64,000 nucleotides of DNA from Bacteroidota bacterium (GTDB lineage Bacteria > Bacteroidota > Bacteroidia > Bacteroidales > Paludibacteraceae). This document shows positions 34,413-44,000 of this stretch, one piece after another (the first letter of the stretch is position 1; each line of letters opens with the position of its first letter). The DNA lies in NCBI GenBank assembly GCA_017860295.1, contig JAFNAS010000018.1, positions 1 through 64,000 on the forward strand, read 5' to 3'. The position numbers and the translations under genes are program-made. The notes under the pieces were generated by a model, which did no database searches, was not told where the DNA came from, and saw only the letters and a list, made by a program, of their open reading frames with translations.

Positions 34413-35549
34413 TCATTCAAGTTTCGTCATATAAAAAAGCTGATAACCAGGCAACAACTCAGGATGAACAATCCGGATAAAATCGGACAAAATCAGGTCG
34501 GGATGAAGCACTCCGGCTTCCCAAAAGTCGTTTCCTCCCGATGCATTTATCCTGTTATTCAACGAATAGACCTGCTTTTGTTTATAGGCTCTGAAAAGTC
34601 CATAGCGCGCATCGCTTTGTAACAGACCCTTCAAACTTTTCGCATCGCAATTAAGCCAAATCCGGGCATTCATAAAATGCTGCAATGCTTGTTCGAAATT
34701 CACAGGAATACTCCCGGTAGTGGTATCGGAGGTAAAACAATACCTTACGTTTGCATCGGCGAGCAAGTTACCCATAAATCCCTTCCCGCTGGGCACATAC
34801 CAGGTGCCCTTAAAACTACCTCCAATCATAACATCAGGGAAATTTTTCGCTTTGCGAGCCAATACTTTCATTGCCAGATAACCACGCTCCACCCGATTAA
34901 AAACAGTATCGGCAACTTTCTCTTTATTATAGAAAGCTGCTACAAACTTAATCCATTCGGCTCGTCCCAACGGAGAAGTCTCCATCCATTCGTTATTAAA
35001 AACAACAGGGATACCCGACCGGACAATCCGTTCGGCAGCAGCATCCGCCTGATTGTAGCTACTCATCATCAAAGCCTGAAGATGCAATGCCATTGCCTTC
35101 TCCACATTCAGGCTAAAAGCATCCCCCAGATCAATCGTTTGACCGATCTTGCACCGATGTATCAAATCGGAATTATAAACCAACTGCGGAGATGAGATTC
35201 CCTTGACAGAAGGCAACTCGTTCAAGGCCGCAATAAAAGCATAATGCGTAGCCGAAGTGGCCGCCATGAAATGAACCGGAGCCTCTATTGTCTTCTGTTT
35301 ATCGGGAGTAAGGACGCCTTTGCGCTCCACGATATAATATTTTGCCTGTACAACACCTTTTTTCCAGGGATTAAATACGACCACCGCCTTATAGTTCCGA
35401 TAATATTCGATGACAAATCCGGAAGCATATTTCGGCTTTAAAATCGAATCGGGTTTTGCACTTGTTTCCGCTTCCTGATTTCCTTTTTGACTACATGATG
35501 CCAGCACCAAAAACCACAGACAGCAAGCTGCAAACCAATAAAATCGCAT
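34413..35549 (-). CDS. ABC-type substrate-binding lipoprotein (iron-siderophore/cobalamin class)
   Basis: A 378-aa lipoprotein; the ATG at 35549 gives a lipobox LASC with Cys19. A further ATG at 35600 lies beyond the -7 element at 35578-35585, so it is rejected. The mature protein has the layout of BtuF/FhuD-type binding proteins, with two lobes joined by a long helix: ATSATHYAFIAALNELPSVKGI and SGIPVVFNNEWMETSPLGRAEWI in the first, and SKAYKQKQVYSLN-like and FWEAGVLHPDLILSDFIRIVHP segments toward the end. No permease or ATPase is adjacent, and the ligand is unknown. It is transcribed with the C_GCAxxG_C_C gene. Confidence 0.82.
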   Translation of the reverse strand: MRFYWFAACCLWFLVLASCSQKGNQEAETSAKPDSILKPKYASGFVIEYYRNYKAVVVFNPWKKGVVQAKYYIVERKGVLTPDKQKTIEAPVHFMAATSATHYAFIAALNELPSVKGISSPQLVYNSDLIHRCKIGQTIDLGDAFSLNVEKAMALHLQALMMSSYNQADAAAERIVRSGIPVVFNNEWMETSPLGRAEWIKFVAAFYNKEKVADTVFNRVERGYLAMKVLARKAKNFPDVMIGGSFKGTWYVPSGKGFMGNLLADANVRYCFTSDTTTGSIPVNFEQALQHFMNARIWLNCDAKSLKGLLQSDARYGLFRAYKQKQVYSLNNRINASGGNDFWEAGVLHPDLILSDFIRIVHPELLPGYQLFYMTKLE

Positions 35550-35577
35550 AAATATCGGGGATGAATTAAATTTCCGA

Positions 35578-35585
35578 CAAAAGTA
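35578..35585 (-). promoter_or_regulatory. -7 element before the binding-lipoprotein gene
   Basis: The minus strand reads TACTTTTG, 28 nt before the ATG at 35549. It supports the shorter start. Confidence 0.5.
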
Positions 35586-35665
35586 CACATAATTCTCCAT
35601 CCTCTCCGTTAATTACGCGCGCAAAAACATTTCGTCAGAGATGTTCTTGCTATCGGAAAATTATG

Positions 35666-35673
35666 TACCTTCG
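35666..35673 (+). promoter_or_regulatory. Possible -7 element for thyA
   Basis: TACCTTCG is one base off TAnnTTTG, with a TTG at 35647-35649 at a short spacing of 16 nt. It lies 89 nt before the thyA ATG. Weak. Confidence 0.3.
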
Positions 35674-35762
35674 TGTGATATTTGCAAATAAATCATTTCA
35701 ATATCAATGATTTGATATATTTACATTTATAAAAAAATAATTTATCAATAGTTTATTGCTTT

Positions 35763-36557
35763 ATGCAACAATATCTCGATTTGCTGCAAAGGGTTCTCGA
35801 TGAAGGCACCCACAAGGAAGACCGTACCGGAACCGGCACACTAAGTGTTTTTGGACATCAGATGCGGTTTCGCATGGAAGACGGATTTCCGCTACTAACT
35901 ACCAAAAAGCTCCATCTAAAATCGATTATATACGAACTTCTCTGGTTTTTGAAAGGCGAGACCAACGTAAAGTACCTGCAAGAAAACGGAGTACGTATCT
36001 GGAACGAATGGGCAGACGAAAACGGAGAGCTCGGTCCCATCTACGGTTACCAATGGCGTTCGTGGCCCGATTATGAGGGAGGCCATATCGACCAGATAAG
36101 CGAAGCCATCGAAACAATCAAAAACAGTCCCGATTCGCGACGCATCATTGTCAGCGCATGGAACGTCGGCGCCTTATCGGAAATGCATCTACCACCCTGT
36201 CACGCTTTTTTCCAGTTTTATGTTGCCGATGGGAAACTCAGTCTCCAGTTGTATCAGCGAAGTGCCGATATTTTTTTGGGCGTTCCGTTCAACATTGCCT
36301 CCTATGCACTGCTGCTGCAGATGATGGCGCAGGTTACCGGGCTGAAAGCCGGCGACTTCGTACATACGTTGGGCGATGCGCATATCTACACCAACCACCT
36401 TGAACAGGTACGCCTACAGCTCTCCCGCGAACCGCGTACGTTGCCTAAAATGATTCTCAATCCCAAAAAACAAAATCTCTTTCAATTCGAATACGACGAT
36501 TTCAAACTGGAAGGTTACGATCCCCATCCGCATATCAAAGGCGATGTTGCCGTTTAG
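35763..36557 (+). CDS. thyA: Thymidylate synthase
   Basis: Methylates dUMP to dTMP using methylene-tetrahydrofolate. The 264-aa protein has the same length as E. coli ThyA. The catalytic Cys is Cys146 in [27 protein letters not shown] binds the nucleotide phosphate near residue 20; [20 protein letters not shown] and [12 protein letters not shown] follow. The C-terminal Val is present (GDVAV). In many Bacteroidales thyA is followed by folA (dihydrofolate reductase), but here the next gene is pssA, 55 nt downstream. Confidence 0.97.
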   Translation: MQQYLDLLQRVLDEGTHKEDRTGTGTLSVFGHQMRFRMEDGFPLLTTKKLHLKSIIYELLWFLKGETNVKYLQENGVRIWNEWADENGELGPIYGYQWRSWPDYEGGHIDQISEAIETIKNSPDSRRIIVSAWNVGALSEMHLPPCHAFFQFYVADGKLSLQLYQRSADIFLGVPFNIASYALLLQMMAQVTGLKAGDFVHTLGDAHIYTNHLEQVRLQLSREPRTLPKMILNPKKQNLFQFEYDDFKLEGYDPHPHIKGDVAV

Positions 36558-36612
36558 TACCTGCATCGCGCATCACACACAACAAGAATACAGAATTTCA
36601 AACCCTATTAAA

Positions 36613-37323
36613 ATGATCTCTCTTGATTTACGTAAACTGATAAAACATGTGCCGAATACGATCACATGCTGTAATCTATTTTCAGGTTGCATCGCTATTT
36701 CTGCCGGTTTCGACGGTCAATACCTGCTTGCACTCGTCTTTATTTTGTTAGCTGCCGTTTTCGATTTTTTCGATGGCTTTGCGGCTCGCATGTTACACGC
36801 CTACTCTCCACTGGGCAAAGATCTGGATTCACTGGCTGACATTGTGAGTTTCGGAGTAGCACCCTCGGCCATGGTCTTTTCTATTTTATACGACTGCCTA
36901 CCGCTCGACTGGCATATTTTAAGTTATCTTGCTTTCTCAATTGCCATTTTCTCGTGTCTGCGTCTTGCCAAGTTCAATATCGACACCCGCCAGACCTCCT
37001 CTTTTATCGGACTTCCGGTTCCGGCCAATGCCATCTTCTGGGCATCGTTTGTCTACACATCGAACAATCTGTTCGCTTCCATTTATTGGGAATATTACAT
37101 CGTGCTGATTGGAATTTTCTGTTATCTGCTGGTATCGGAATGGCCCATGTTTTCGCTCAAAATGAAAAACTTGAAATGGGAAGAGAATAAACTTCAGTTC
37201 AGTTTTCTGATTACCGCAGCCCTTATTGTCATTCTTTCGCGTTTCAGTCCCGGATCACTTGCTATGGTAATCGCGGCCTACATATTATTTTCCATTGGCA
37301 ATTACATTTCGAAAAAACAGTAA
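36613..37323 (+). CDS. pssA: CDP-diacylglycerol-serine O-phosphatidyltransferase
   Basis: Inner-membrane enzyme that makes phosphatidylserine from CDP-diacylglycerol and serine, the precursor of phosphatidylethanolamine. The 236-aa protein has the CDP-alcohol phosphatidyltransferase signature (D-G-x2-A-R-x8-G-x3-D-x3-D) near residues 57-83 and about seven hydrophobic segments. I chose the ATG at 36613 because the protein then begins MISLDLRKLIKHVPNTITCCN, as usual; the frame opens earlier inside thyA. No decarboxylase psd is adjacent. Confidence 0.92.
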   Translation: MISLDLRKLIKHVPNTITCCNLFSGCIAISAGFDGQYLLALVFILLAAVFDFFDGFAARMLHAYSPLGKDLDSLADIVSFGVAPSAMVFSILYDCLPLDWHILSYLAFSIAIFSCLRLAKFNIDTRQTSSFIGLPVPANAIFWASFVYTSNNLFASIYWEYYIVLIGIFCYLLVSEWPMFSLKMKNLKWEENKLQFSFLITAALIVILSRFSPGSLAMVIAAYILFSIGNYISKKQ

Positions 37324-37374
37324 AAAAACAGACAAGAAAGCGTATCAGAGCGATATAGCTTCAAAAAAAATGAT

Positions 37375-37382
37375 TACTTTTA
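37375..37382 (+). promoter_or_regulatory. Possible -7 element before the sugar-importer operon
   Basis: TACTTTTA is one base off TAnnTTTG, 59 nt before the ATG at 37441, in the gap after pssA. Confidence 0.3.
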
Positions 37383-37440
37383 GCGCCTGATTTATCTATT
37401 ACTATTCATCATTAACACCAAACTAATCAACCTATCAAAA

Positions 37441-38709
37441 ATGAACACAAACCAAAAGAGCTATGCATTGCCCATTGCAATGATGTTTGCTTTATTTTTT
37501 ATGATTGCCTTCGTTACCGGGCTACCCAGTCCCATGGGGGTTATTGTCGCCAAACAGTTCGGCGCCACCAATTTTGAATCGCAGTTAGGGTTCCTGGGAA
37601 ATTTTCTTGCTTATGCTTTCATGGGAATACCGGCAGGCATGATGCTGAAAAAAATCGGTTACAAAAAAACAGCTCTCTCTGCCATTATAGTCGGCTTTGT
37701 CGGAGTCTCCATCCAGTTTCTTTCGGGTCAGGTGGGACAGTTTTCTGTCTATCTGATCGGCGCTTTCATTTCCGGTTTTTCCATGTGTATGCTCAATACC
37801 GTGGTCAACCCGATGTTGAACACCCTTGGCGGCGGCGGAAATAAAGGAAATCAACTGATTCAGTTCGGAGGTTCCATCAACTCTATCGGAGCCACCATCA
37901 CCCCGATGCTCGTCGGCTGGTTAATGGGCGACATTGCCGGACGTACTATCGAAAAAGCAAATCCTGCCCTATTTTTAGCAATGGGTATTTTTGCCCTTGC
38001 GTTCGTCGTATTGCTCTTCGTCGATATTCCGGAACCACACATGGAAAAAGCCGAAGACAAAAAAGTGAAAGATACTCATAGTCCGCTATCCTTCCGTCAC
38101 TTTATTTTCGGTGCTATCGCCATCTTTATTTATGTTGGAGTAGAAATCGGTATTCCAAGCACGGCAAACCTTTTCATGACGGCTCAACCTTCTGCAGCCA
38201 ACCCAGGTCTGGGTATCGACGCTACCATTGCCGGTAGCATTGTCGGACTTTATTGGTTGCTTATGCTGGTCGGGCGTCTGACCGGAGCTTCTATCGGAGC
38301 CAAAGTGTCGAGTAAAACCATGTTAACCGCCGTAGCATCTACCGGACTGGTTCTTATTTTACTTGCCATCTTTAGTCCGAAATCAATTACCGTTACTTTC
38401 CCGTTTGTAGGAACCGTTGTTCCCATAAGTGTTATCTTCATCGTGCTTTGCGGCATTTGCACCTCCATTATGTGGGGTGGCATTTTCAACCTCGCCGTCG
38501 AAGGTTTGGGCAAATACACCGCTGCGGCTTCCGGCATCTTTATGGTAATGGTTTGCGGAGGCGGTATCGTGCCTCTCTTTCAGGGATGGATCTCCGACCA
38601 TTTCGGCTACATCAGCAGTTACTGGGTAATGTTTGCCTGCCTGGCCTACATGCTGTGGTATGCGCTGGTAGGTTGCAAAAACGTAAACAAAGACATTCCG
38701 GTAGAATAA
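37441..38709 (+). CDS. gluP: MFS sugar transporter, FucP/GluP (FHS) family
   Basis: A 422-aa inner-membrane sugar:H+ symporter of the FHS branch of MFS, with 12 predicted helices. Recognisable family segments are FFMIAFVTGL, GFLGNFLAYAFMGIPAG, NPMLNTLGGGGNKG and SINSIGATITPMLVGWLMG. The family imports glucose, galactose, fucose or N-acetylglucosamine. The ROK kinase 20 nt downstream suggests a hexose that is phosphorylated after entry, as for glucose in Bacteroides. The gene symbol is provisional. Confidence 0.85.
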   Translation: MNTNQKSYALPIAMMFALFFMIAFVTGLPSPMGVIVAKQFGATNFESQLGFLGNFLAYAFMGIPAGMMLKKIGYKKTALSAIIVGFVGVSIQFLSGQVGQFSVYLIGAFISGFSMCMLNTVVNPMLNTLGGGGNKGNQLIQFGGSINSIGATITPMLVGWLMGDIAGRTIEKANPALFLAMGIFALAFVVLLFVDIPEPHMEKAEDKKVKDTHSPLSFRHFIFGAIAIFIYVGVEIGIPSTANLFMTAQPSAANPGLGIDATIAGSIVGLYWLLMLVGRLTGASIGAKVSSKTMLTAVASTGLVLILLAIFSPKSITVTFPFVGTVVPISVIFIVLCGICTSIMWGGIFNLAVEGLGKYTAAASGIFMVMVCGGGIVPLFQGWISDHFGYISSYWVMFACLAYMLWYALVGCKNVNKDIPVE

Positions 38710-38728
38710 CCTTTATTATTTTCAAATC

Positions 38729-39688
38729 ATGGAAAATCCTTATGTAATTGGCATTGATATGGGCGGTACCAATACCGCTTTCGGCATTGTCGACATGCGT
38801 GGCGAAGTATTGCGCCGTGGTGCCATCAAAACACAGAAACACAGCGACGTAAATCTCTATATCGACGAACTGCATACTACTTTGATGGAGAGCATCAACG
38901 AAGTGGGTGGCATTGAGAATATTAAAGGTATCGGTATGGGAGCGCCTAATGGCAACTTCTACACTGGCAACGTGGAGTTTGCACCCAACCTCCCATGGAA
39001 AGGCATTATTCCGTTTGCAAAGATGCTGAAAGAAAAATTCGGAGTGCTCTCCGCACTGACCAACGATGCAAATGCCGCAGCTGTGGGTGAAATGACCTAC
39101 GGCGCAGCCCGTGGCATGAAAAATTTTATCATGATTACACTCGGAACCGGCGTCGGTAGCGGCATCGTAATCAACGGTCAATTAGTTTACGGTCATGACG
39201 GATTTGCCGGTGAACTGGGTCACACCACCATTGTTCGCAACAACGGACGCGTTTGCGGTTGCGGCAAGACAGGTTGCCTCGAGACCTACACTTCGGCTAC
39301 CGGTGTTGCCCGTACGGCTCGCGAAATGCTTGAAACACGCAAAGACAGCAGTATTTTACGCAATATTCCGTTGGAGAGCATTACGTCGAAAGATGTATTT
39401 GAAGCTGCAATGAAGGGCGATGCCATTGCTCTCGAAATATTCGAATATACCGGCAAACTGCTGGGCGAAGCCTTTGCCGACTTCGTGGCATTCAGCGCTC
39501 CCGAAGCCATCATTATTTTCGGCGGTTTGGCAAAAGCCGGCGACCTGATTCTGACGCCGGTGCGCGACAATATGGAGAAAAACCTGTTGCCGATATGGAA
39601 AGGAAAGGTGAAATTGCTCTTCTCTGCCCTCAATGAAGCCGATGCGGCCGTGCTTGGAGCAAGCGCGTTGGCATGGGAACTGAAATAA
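38729..39688 (+). CDS. rokA: ROK family hexokinase (RokA-like)
   Basis: A 319-aa cytoplasmic sugar kinase. The ATP-binding motif IGIDMGGTNTAFGIVD is at residues 7-22. LTNDANAAAVGEMTYGAA contains the catalytic Asp, ITLGTGVGSGIVINGQLV the phosphate loop, and GELGHTTI plus CGCGKTGCLETY the zinc-binding ROK signature. There is no N-terminal helix-turn-helix, so it is a kinase and not a repressor. It resembles RokA of Bacteroides fragilis, a hexokinase acting on glucose and mannose. It follows the transporter and ends at a strong terminator. Confidence 0.9.
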   Translation: MENPYVIGIDMGGTNTAFGIVDMRGEVLRRGAIKTQKHSDVNLYIDELHTTLMESINEVGGIENIKGIGMGAPNGNFYTGNVEFAPNLPWKGIIPFAKMLKEKFGVLSALTNDANAAAVGEMTYGAARGMKNFIMITLGTGVGSGIVINGQLVYGHDGFAGELGHTTIVRNNGRVCGCGKTGCLETYTSATGVARTAREMLETRKDSSILRNIPLESITSKDVFEAAMKGDAIALEIFEYTGKLLGEAFADFVAFSAPEAIIIFGGLAKAGDLILTPVRDNMEKNLLPIWKGKVKLLFSALNEADAAVLGASALAWELK

Positions 39689-39722
39689 CAAGCCGTACGT
39701 AAGCAAGTACGCATCAAATTAC

Positions 39723-39758
39723 ACAGCCTGCGAAATAATTCGCAGGCTGTCATTTTTA
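39723..39758 (+). terminator. Terminator after rokA
   Basis: A 12-bp perfect stem (ACAGCCTGCGAA at 39723-39734 and its complement at 39739-39750), tetraloop ATAA, then CATTTTT. Confidence 0.92.
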
Positions 39759-39881
39759 CTCTTTGTTTTTATGCTTTTTTACGCTATAAGACGAACTTGT
39801 TGCTCCACAACGTCCGAAAGGATTGTAACACTTCCAGTAATATGAGGTTTCACAACTCGTTAGACAAAAAATTATTATCGT

Positions 39882-40205
39882 ATGAAAAAAGACAACCGTT
39901 TATCCTGGGGTATCACGCTGATTTTTTTCGGAGTGCTTTTTCTATTGAACCACCTGCATGTTATTCCCGACAGTGCGGCGCAATATATTTTCGAATTCCG
40001 CAACTACCCGATATATGCCGGACTCATTTTTTTGCTTACCAATAAAAACCTGACAATCGGAATCGTTCTGCTGGTCATCGGGCTCTTTCTGCGCCTATCG
40101 GACATCATCCAAATGACGCGTAATTTTTCCGAATACGTATGGCCCATCCTCCTGATAATTGCCGGAGTAATTTTGTTGTTCGGAGTCAAAAAGGGGAAAC
40201 GATAA
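39882..40205 (+). CDS. Small membrane protein (LiaF N-terminal/DUF5668-like)
   Basis: A 107-aa protein with four short hydrophobic segments (about residues 9-27, 43-52, 55-70, 86-102) and a basic end. Features such as GITLIFFGVLFLLNHLHVIP and VWPILLIIAGVILLFG resemble the membrane part of LiaF or DUF5668 proteins, which affect envelope-stress signalling in other phyla. There is no two-component pair adjacent. It ends 5 nt before the next gene and is probably co-transcribed with it. The function is unknown. Confidence 0.65.
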   Translation: MKKDNRLSWGITLIFFGVLFLLNHLHVIPDSAAQYIFEFRNYPIYAGLIFLLTNKNLTIGIVLLVIGLFLRLSDIIQMTRNFSEYVWPILLIIAGVILLFGVKKGKR

Positions 40206-40210
40206 TTCCG

Positions 40211-40978
40211 ATGCCGAATACGATGACTATTGTTTGCATTGGCGCCGGCAACGTGGCTACCCATCTAGCACAAGCTTTGTACAGAGCGGGATATACTATA
40301 CTGCAAATAATTAGCAGAACGGAAGCAAGCGCAGAAGCACTTGCCCGCACGGTTAACGCTCGCTGGACGAACGATCCCCAAAAAACAGAAGCAGCCGACA
40401 TCTACCTCTACGCTGTAAGCGATTCGGCACTGGAAGAGGTTATCCGCAAGAATCCGCAAACGAACGGCTTACATGTTCATACCGCCGGAAGCATGTCGTT
40501 GTTGCTCTTCGAAGGGGTTAAACAACGGGGCGGCGTGCTCTATCCGTTGCAAACATTTTCGAAAGAGAAACCGGTCGACTTCAAGCAGGTTCCGCTATTC
40601 ATCGAAGCCTCTACAGCCGACGATGCAAACATTCTCAAACAACTCGGATCGGACATCAGCAACAGCGTATTGGATGCCACCTCCGCCCAGCGCCGGCAGC
40701 TGCATCTGGCGGCCGTCTTTGCCTGCAATTTCACCAACCACCTCTTCGCCATTGCCAATGACCTGCTGAAGGAGTCCGGACTGCCCTTTGATGTATTGCA
40801 CCCTTTAATTCGGGAAACCGTCGAAAAAATCGCTACGCTGTCGCCCCGCGAAGCCCAAACGGGACCGGCCATCCGCAAAGACGCCAACGTAATGGAAAAA
40901 CATTTATTAAAGCTATCCGATCATCCGCAGTGGCAGGAGATTTATCGCCTATTATCGGAAAGCATTATGAAAAAATAA
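40211..40978 (+). CDS. Rossmann-fold and DUF2520 domain protein
   Basis: A 255-aa predicted NAD(P)-binding protein. It starts with IVCIGAGNVATHLAQALYRAG (coenzyme fold), resembling F420-dependent NADP oxidoreductase or ketopantoate/pyrroline-5-carboxylate reductases. The C-terminal half is the helical DUF2520 domain, with QRRQLHLAAVFACNFTNHLFAIA. I chose the ATG at 40211; 40223 is also possible. The substrate is not known. It ends at a strong terminator shared with the convergent dnaE. Confidence 0.83.
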   Translation: MPNTMTIVCIGAGNVATHLAQALYRAGYTILQIISRTEASAEALARTVNARWTNDPQKTEAADIYLYAVSDSALEEVIRKNPQTNGLHVHTAGSMSLLLFEGVKQRGGVLYPLQTFSKEKPVDFKQVPLFIEASTADDANILKQLGSDISNSVLDATSAQRRQLHLAAVFACNFTNHLFAIANDLLKESGLPFDVLHPLIRETVEKIATLSPREAQTGPAIRKDANVMEKHLLKLSDHPQWQEIYRLLSESIMKK

Positions 40979-40997
40979 TAAATGGAGAATCCTTGAT

Positions 40998-41038
40998 AAA
41001 GCAAATGCCGGAGGTGATTAACTTCCGGCATTTGCTTT
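40998..41038. terminator. Bidirectional terminator between DUF2520 gene and dnaE
   Basis: A 15-bp perfect stem (AAAGCAAATGCCGGA at 40998-41012 and its complement at 41024-41038) with an 11-nt loop. The dnaE stop (41037-41039 on the plus coordinates) lies at the foot of the stem, so the hairpin starts on the last codon of dnaE. It can serve both converging genes. Confidence 0.85.
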
Positions 41039-44000
41039 ACTTATTCACCTCAAATTCCAGCACCTCTTCCTCTGACTGCTCTTCTAAGTAGTGAATCAGC
41101 GGCCGGGAGACATTGATCGCTTTGCTACGGGCGAATAGTTTAATGTTCAGATTATTTGCCTCATCTTTCACATTGAAGAATAGCGACGTGCGACCGGTAA
41201 CCGACTGGTCGAATGCAAGGGCTTTCAGGTCGCTGATCAGGTCGTCGGAAAGGTGGTTGATATCGATACCGATATTGAGCGACTTGATAAGCGTTCCCTT
41301 CACATTGTGCAACTCCTCTATTTTCGAAATTTTGAACTCCCAGATCACCGGTTCGTCGGGATTGCGCTCTTTCTTGAACTTCCAGTCGGAGCCGCGCTCT
41401 TTGACCGAGCCGCGCAGGCAGACGAAAAGGTCACGAATCATGTATTTGTTGTACTCAATAAAGTCGTTGCCAAAGAGCATAAACTCGTGCGAACCGGAAT
41501 AGTCCTCTATCACTAACGAACCGAAGGGACGGCCGGTTTTGGTCATACCCTGGCGGAATCCGGTGATAATACCCCCGGCCACAATCTCCCGGTTTCGCAG
41601 TGCATCGATATCTTTAAAGTCGATCATGTGGGCGTTGCACCCGTATTTCAGGTCGAGTTCGAACTCATCGAGCGGATGCGCCGAGAGGTAAATACCCACA
41701 TACTCACGCTCTTTGTTAAGCCGCTCCAGCGTCGACCAGTCGGAGGCAGGCGGAATGGCTGGTTTGGCAATATCCACCTCTTCTATCCCCCCAAACAACG
41801 AATTGCTGATGGTGGCCTTGTCGTTTTGTACCTTATTGCCGTAGCGGATCAACGCGTCGAGCACCAGTTCGTCTTTGTCGTTCAACGCAAAATACTGTTC
41901 GCGTTTCACCTCGCTGAAATAATCGAAAGCTCCGGCCAGAATCAAACTCTCCACCGCTTTACGGTTACAGGCATTGAGATTGACACGTTCCAGAAAATCG
42001 AAAATACTGACAAACGGTCCGTTTTTCTCCCGCTCATTTACAATGGCCTCTACCGCACCCTCGCCAACACCTTTGATGCCGCCGAGTCCGAAACGGATTT
42101 CGCCCTTGCTGTTGGCCACAAACGTAAGGCGACTCTCGTTTACATCGGGACCCTTCACCGGAATACCCATCGCCTTACACTCATCCATAAATTTGGAGAT
42201 TTCGGCAATATCGTCCTTGTTGCGGGTTAAGTTGGCTGCCATAAATTCGGCAGGGAAGTTGGCCTTCAGGTAAGCAGTCTGGTAAGCAATCCACGAATAG
42301 CAGGTAGCATGCGATTTGTTGAACGCGTAGGAGGCAAATTTCTCCCAGTCGCCCCAGATTTTCAGCACCACCTCTTCGGCATAGCCGTTTTTCTTACAAC
42401 CCTCAACAAACTTCACCTTGAGGTGAGCCATCTTATCCTTCAGTTTCTTACCCATGGCCTTACGCAGGGTGTCACTCTCGCCGCGGGTAAAGTCGGCCAG
42501 CAGACGCGAGAGTAACATCACCTGTTCCTGATAGACCGTAATGCCATAGGTATCTTTCAGGTAACGCTCCATGATCGGAATATCGTAGACGATCGGTTTC
42601 CGGCCATGTTTCCGGTCGATAAAATCGGGAATGTACTCCATTGGCCCCGGACGGTAAAGAGCATTCATCGCGATCAGATCCTCGAACTGAGTAGGACGCA
42701 GCTCGCGCAGGTATTTCTGCATCCCGGCCGATTCGAACTGAAACGTTCCGGTAGTGTGTCCGCTACTGTAGAGGTCGTATGTTTTTTTGTCGTCGATAGG
42801 AATCTTATCGATATCCAGATCGATATTCCGCGATTGTTTGATATTTTTCAACGCCTCTTTAATAATGGAGAGCGTCTTCAGACCGAGGAAGTCCATCTTA
42901 ATCAGCCCGACCTGTTCGATGACGGAACCTTCATACTGCGTTACCAGCAAATCCTCATCGCTCCCCTTCTCTTTTGCGGTACTCAGCGGTACAAAGTTGG
43001 TCAGGTCGTCCGACCCGATAATTACACCGCAGGCATGAACACCGGTCTGACGCACCGTACCTTCGAGCATGGCGGCATATTTGAGTGTATCCGAAAGGTT
43101 TTTGTCGCTCGACTCACGCGCAGCTTTCAGTTCGGGCACATACTGCAAACAGTTCTTCATGTTTACCTTTAATGCCTTATCGCCCACATCGGGCAAGCGG
43201 TCGGGAATCAGTTTGGTAAGACGGTTGGCCTCCTGCAACGGCAAATTTTGCACCCGTGCCACATCCTTGATACTCGATTTGGTGGCCATCGTACCGTAGG
43301 TGATAATGTGCGCCACCTTCTCTTTGCCGTATTTATCAGTTACCCACCGCAACACGTCTCCGCGCCCGTCATCATCGAAGTCGATATCGATATCGGGCAT
43401 CGAAATACGATCGGGATTCAGGAACCGCTCGAACAGCAGGTCGTATTTAATCGGGTCGATATCCGTAATTTTCAAGCAATAGGCAACGGCCGATCCGGCA
43501 GCCGATCCACGTCCCGGACCGACGGAAACGCCCATATCGCGGGCCGACTGAATAAAATCCTGCACGATAAGAAAATATCCCGGAAAACCCATCGTTTTCA
43601 TCACGTCCAGCTCAAACTCGATTCGTTCGAGCGCTTCGCCCTGTATCGGATCGCCGTAACGTTCTTTGGCACCTTTGAATGTAAGCTCGCGCAGATAGTC
43701 CGACTCAAACTTGATACGAATCACCTTATCGTAGCCGCCCAATTTATCGAAACGGTCGCCAAATTCGTCTCTCAATTTTTCTTCCGAAAATTGTTCACGA
43801 TAAGCCTGCTCCGAACCAAAAGTTTCAGGAATCGGGAACATCGGCATCAACGCGTCCGAGTCGATATCGTACGCTTCTACCTTGGCTGCAATCTCTACCG
43901 TATTTTGTAACGCTTCGGGAACATCCGAAAAAATAGCCGCCATCTCGTCCGGCGTTTTCAACCACTCCTGTTTGGTATAGCGCATACGGTTCGGATCATT

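Noticed and set aside
40998-41038. Small RNA gene downstream of the DUF2520 gene
   Set aside because: The hairpin sits on the dnaE stop codon and matches a simple bidirectional terminator.
43248-43910. Long open frame (220 codons) on the plus strand
   Set aside because: Antisense to dnaE, with no start context and protein-like character only in the dnaE frame.
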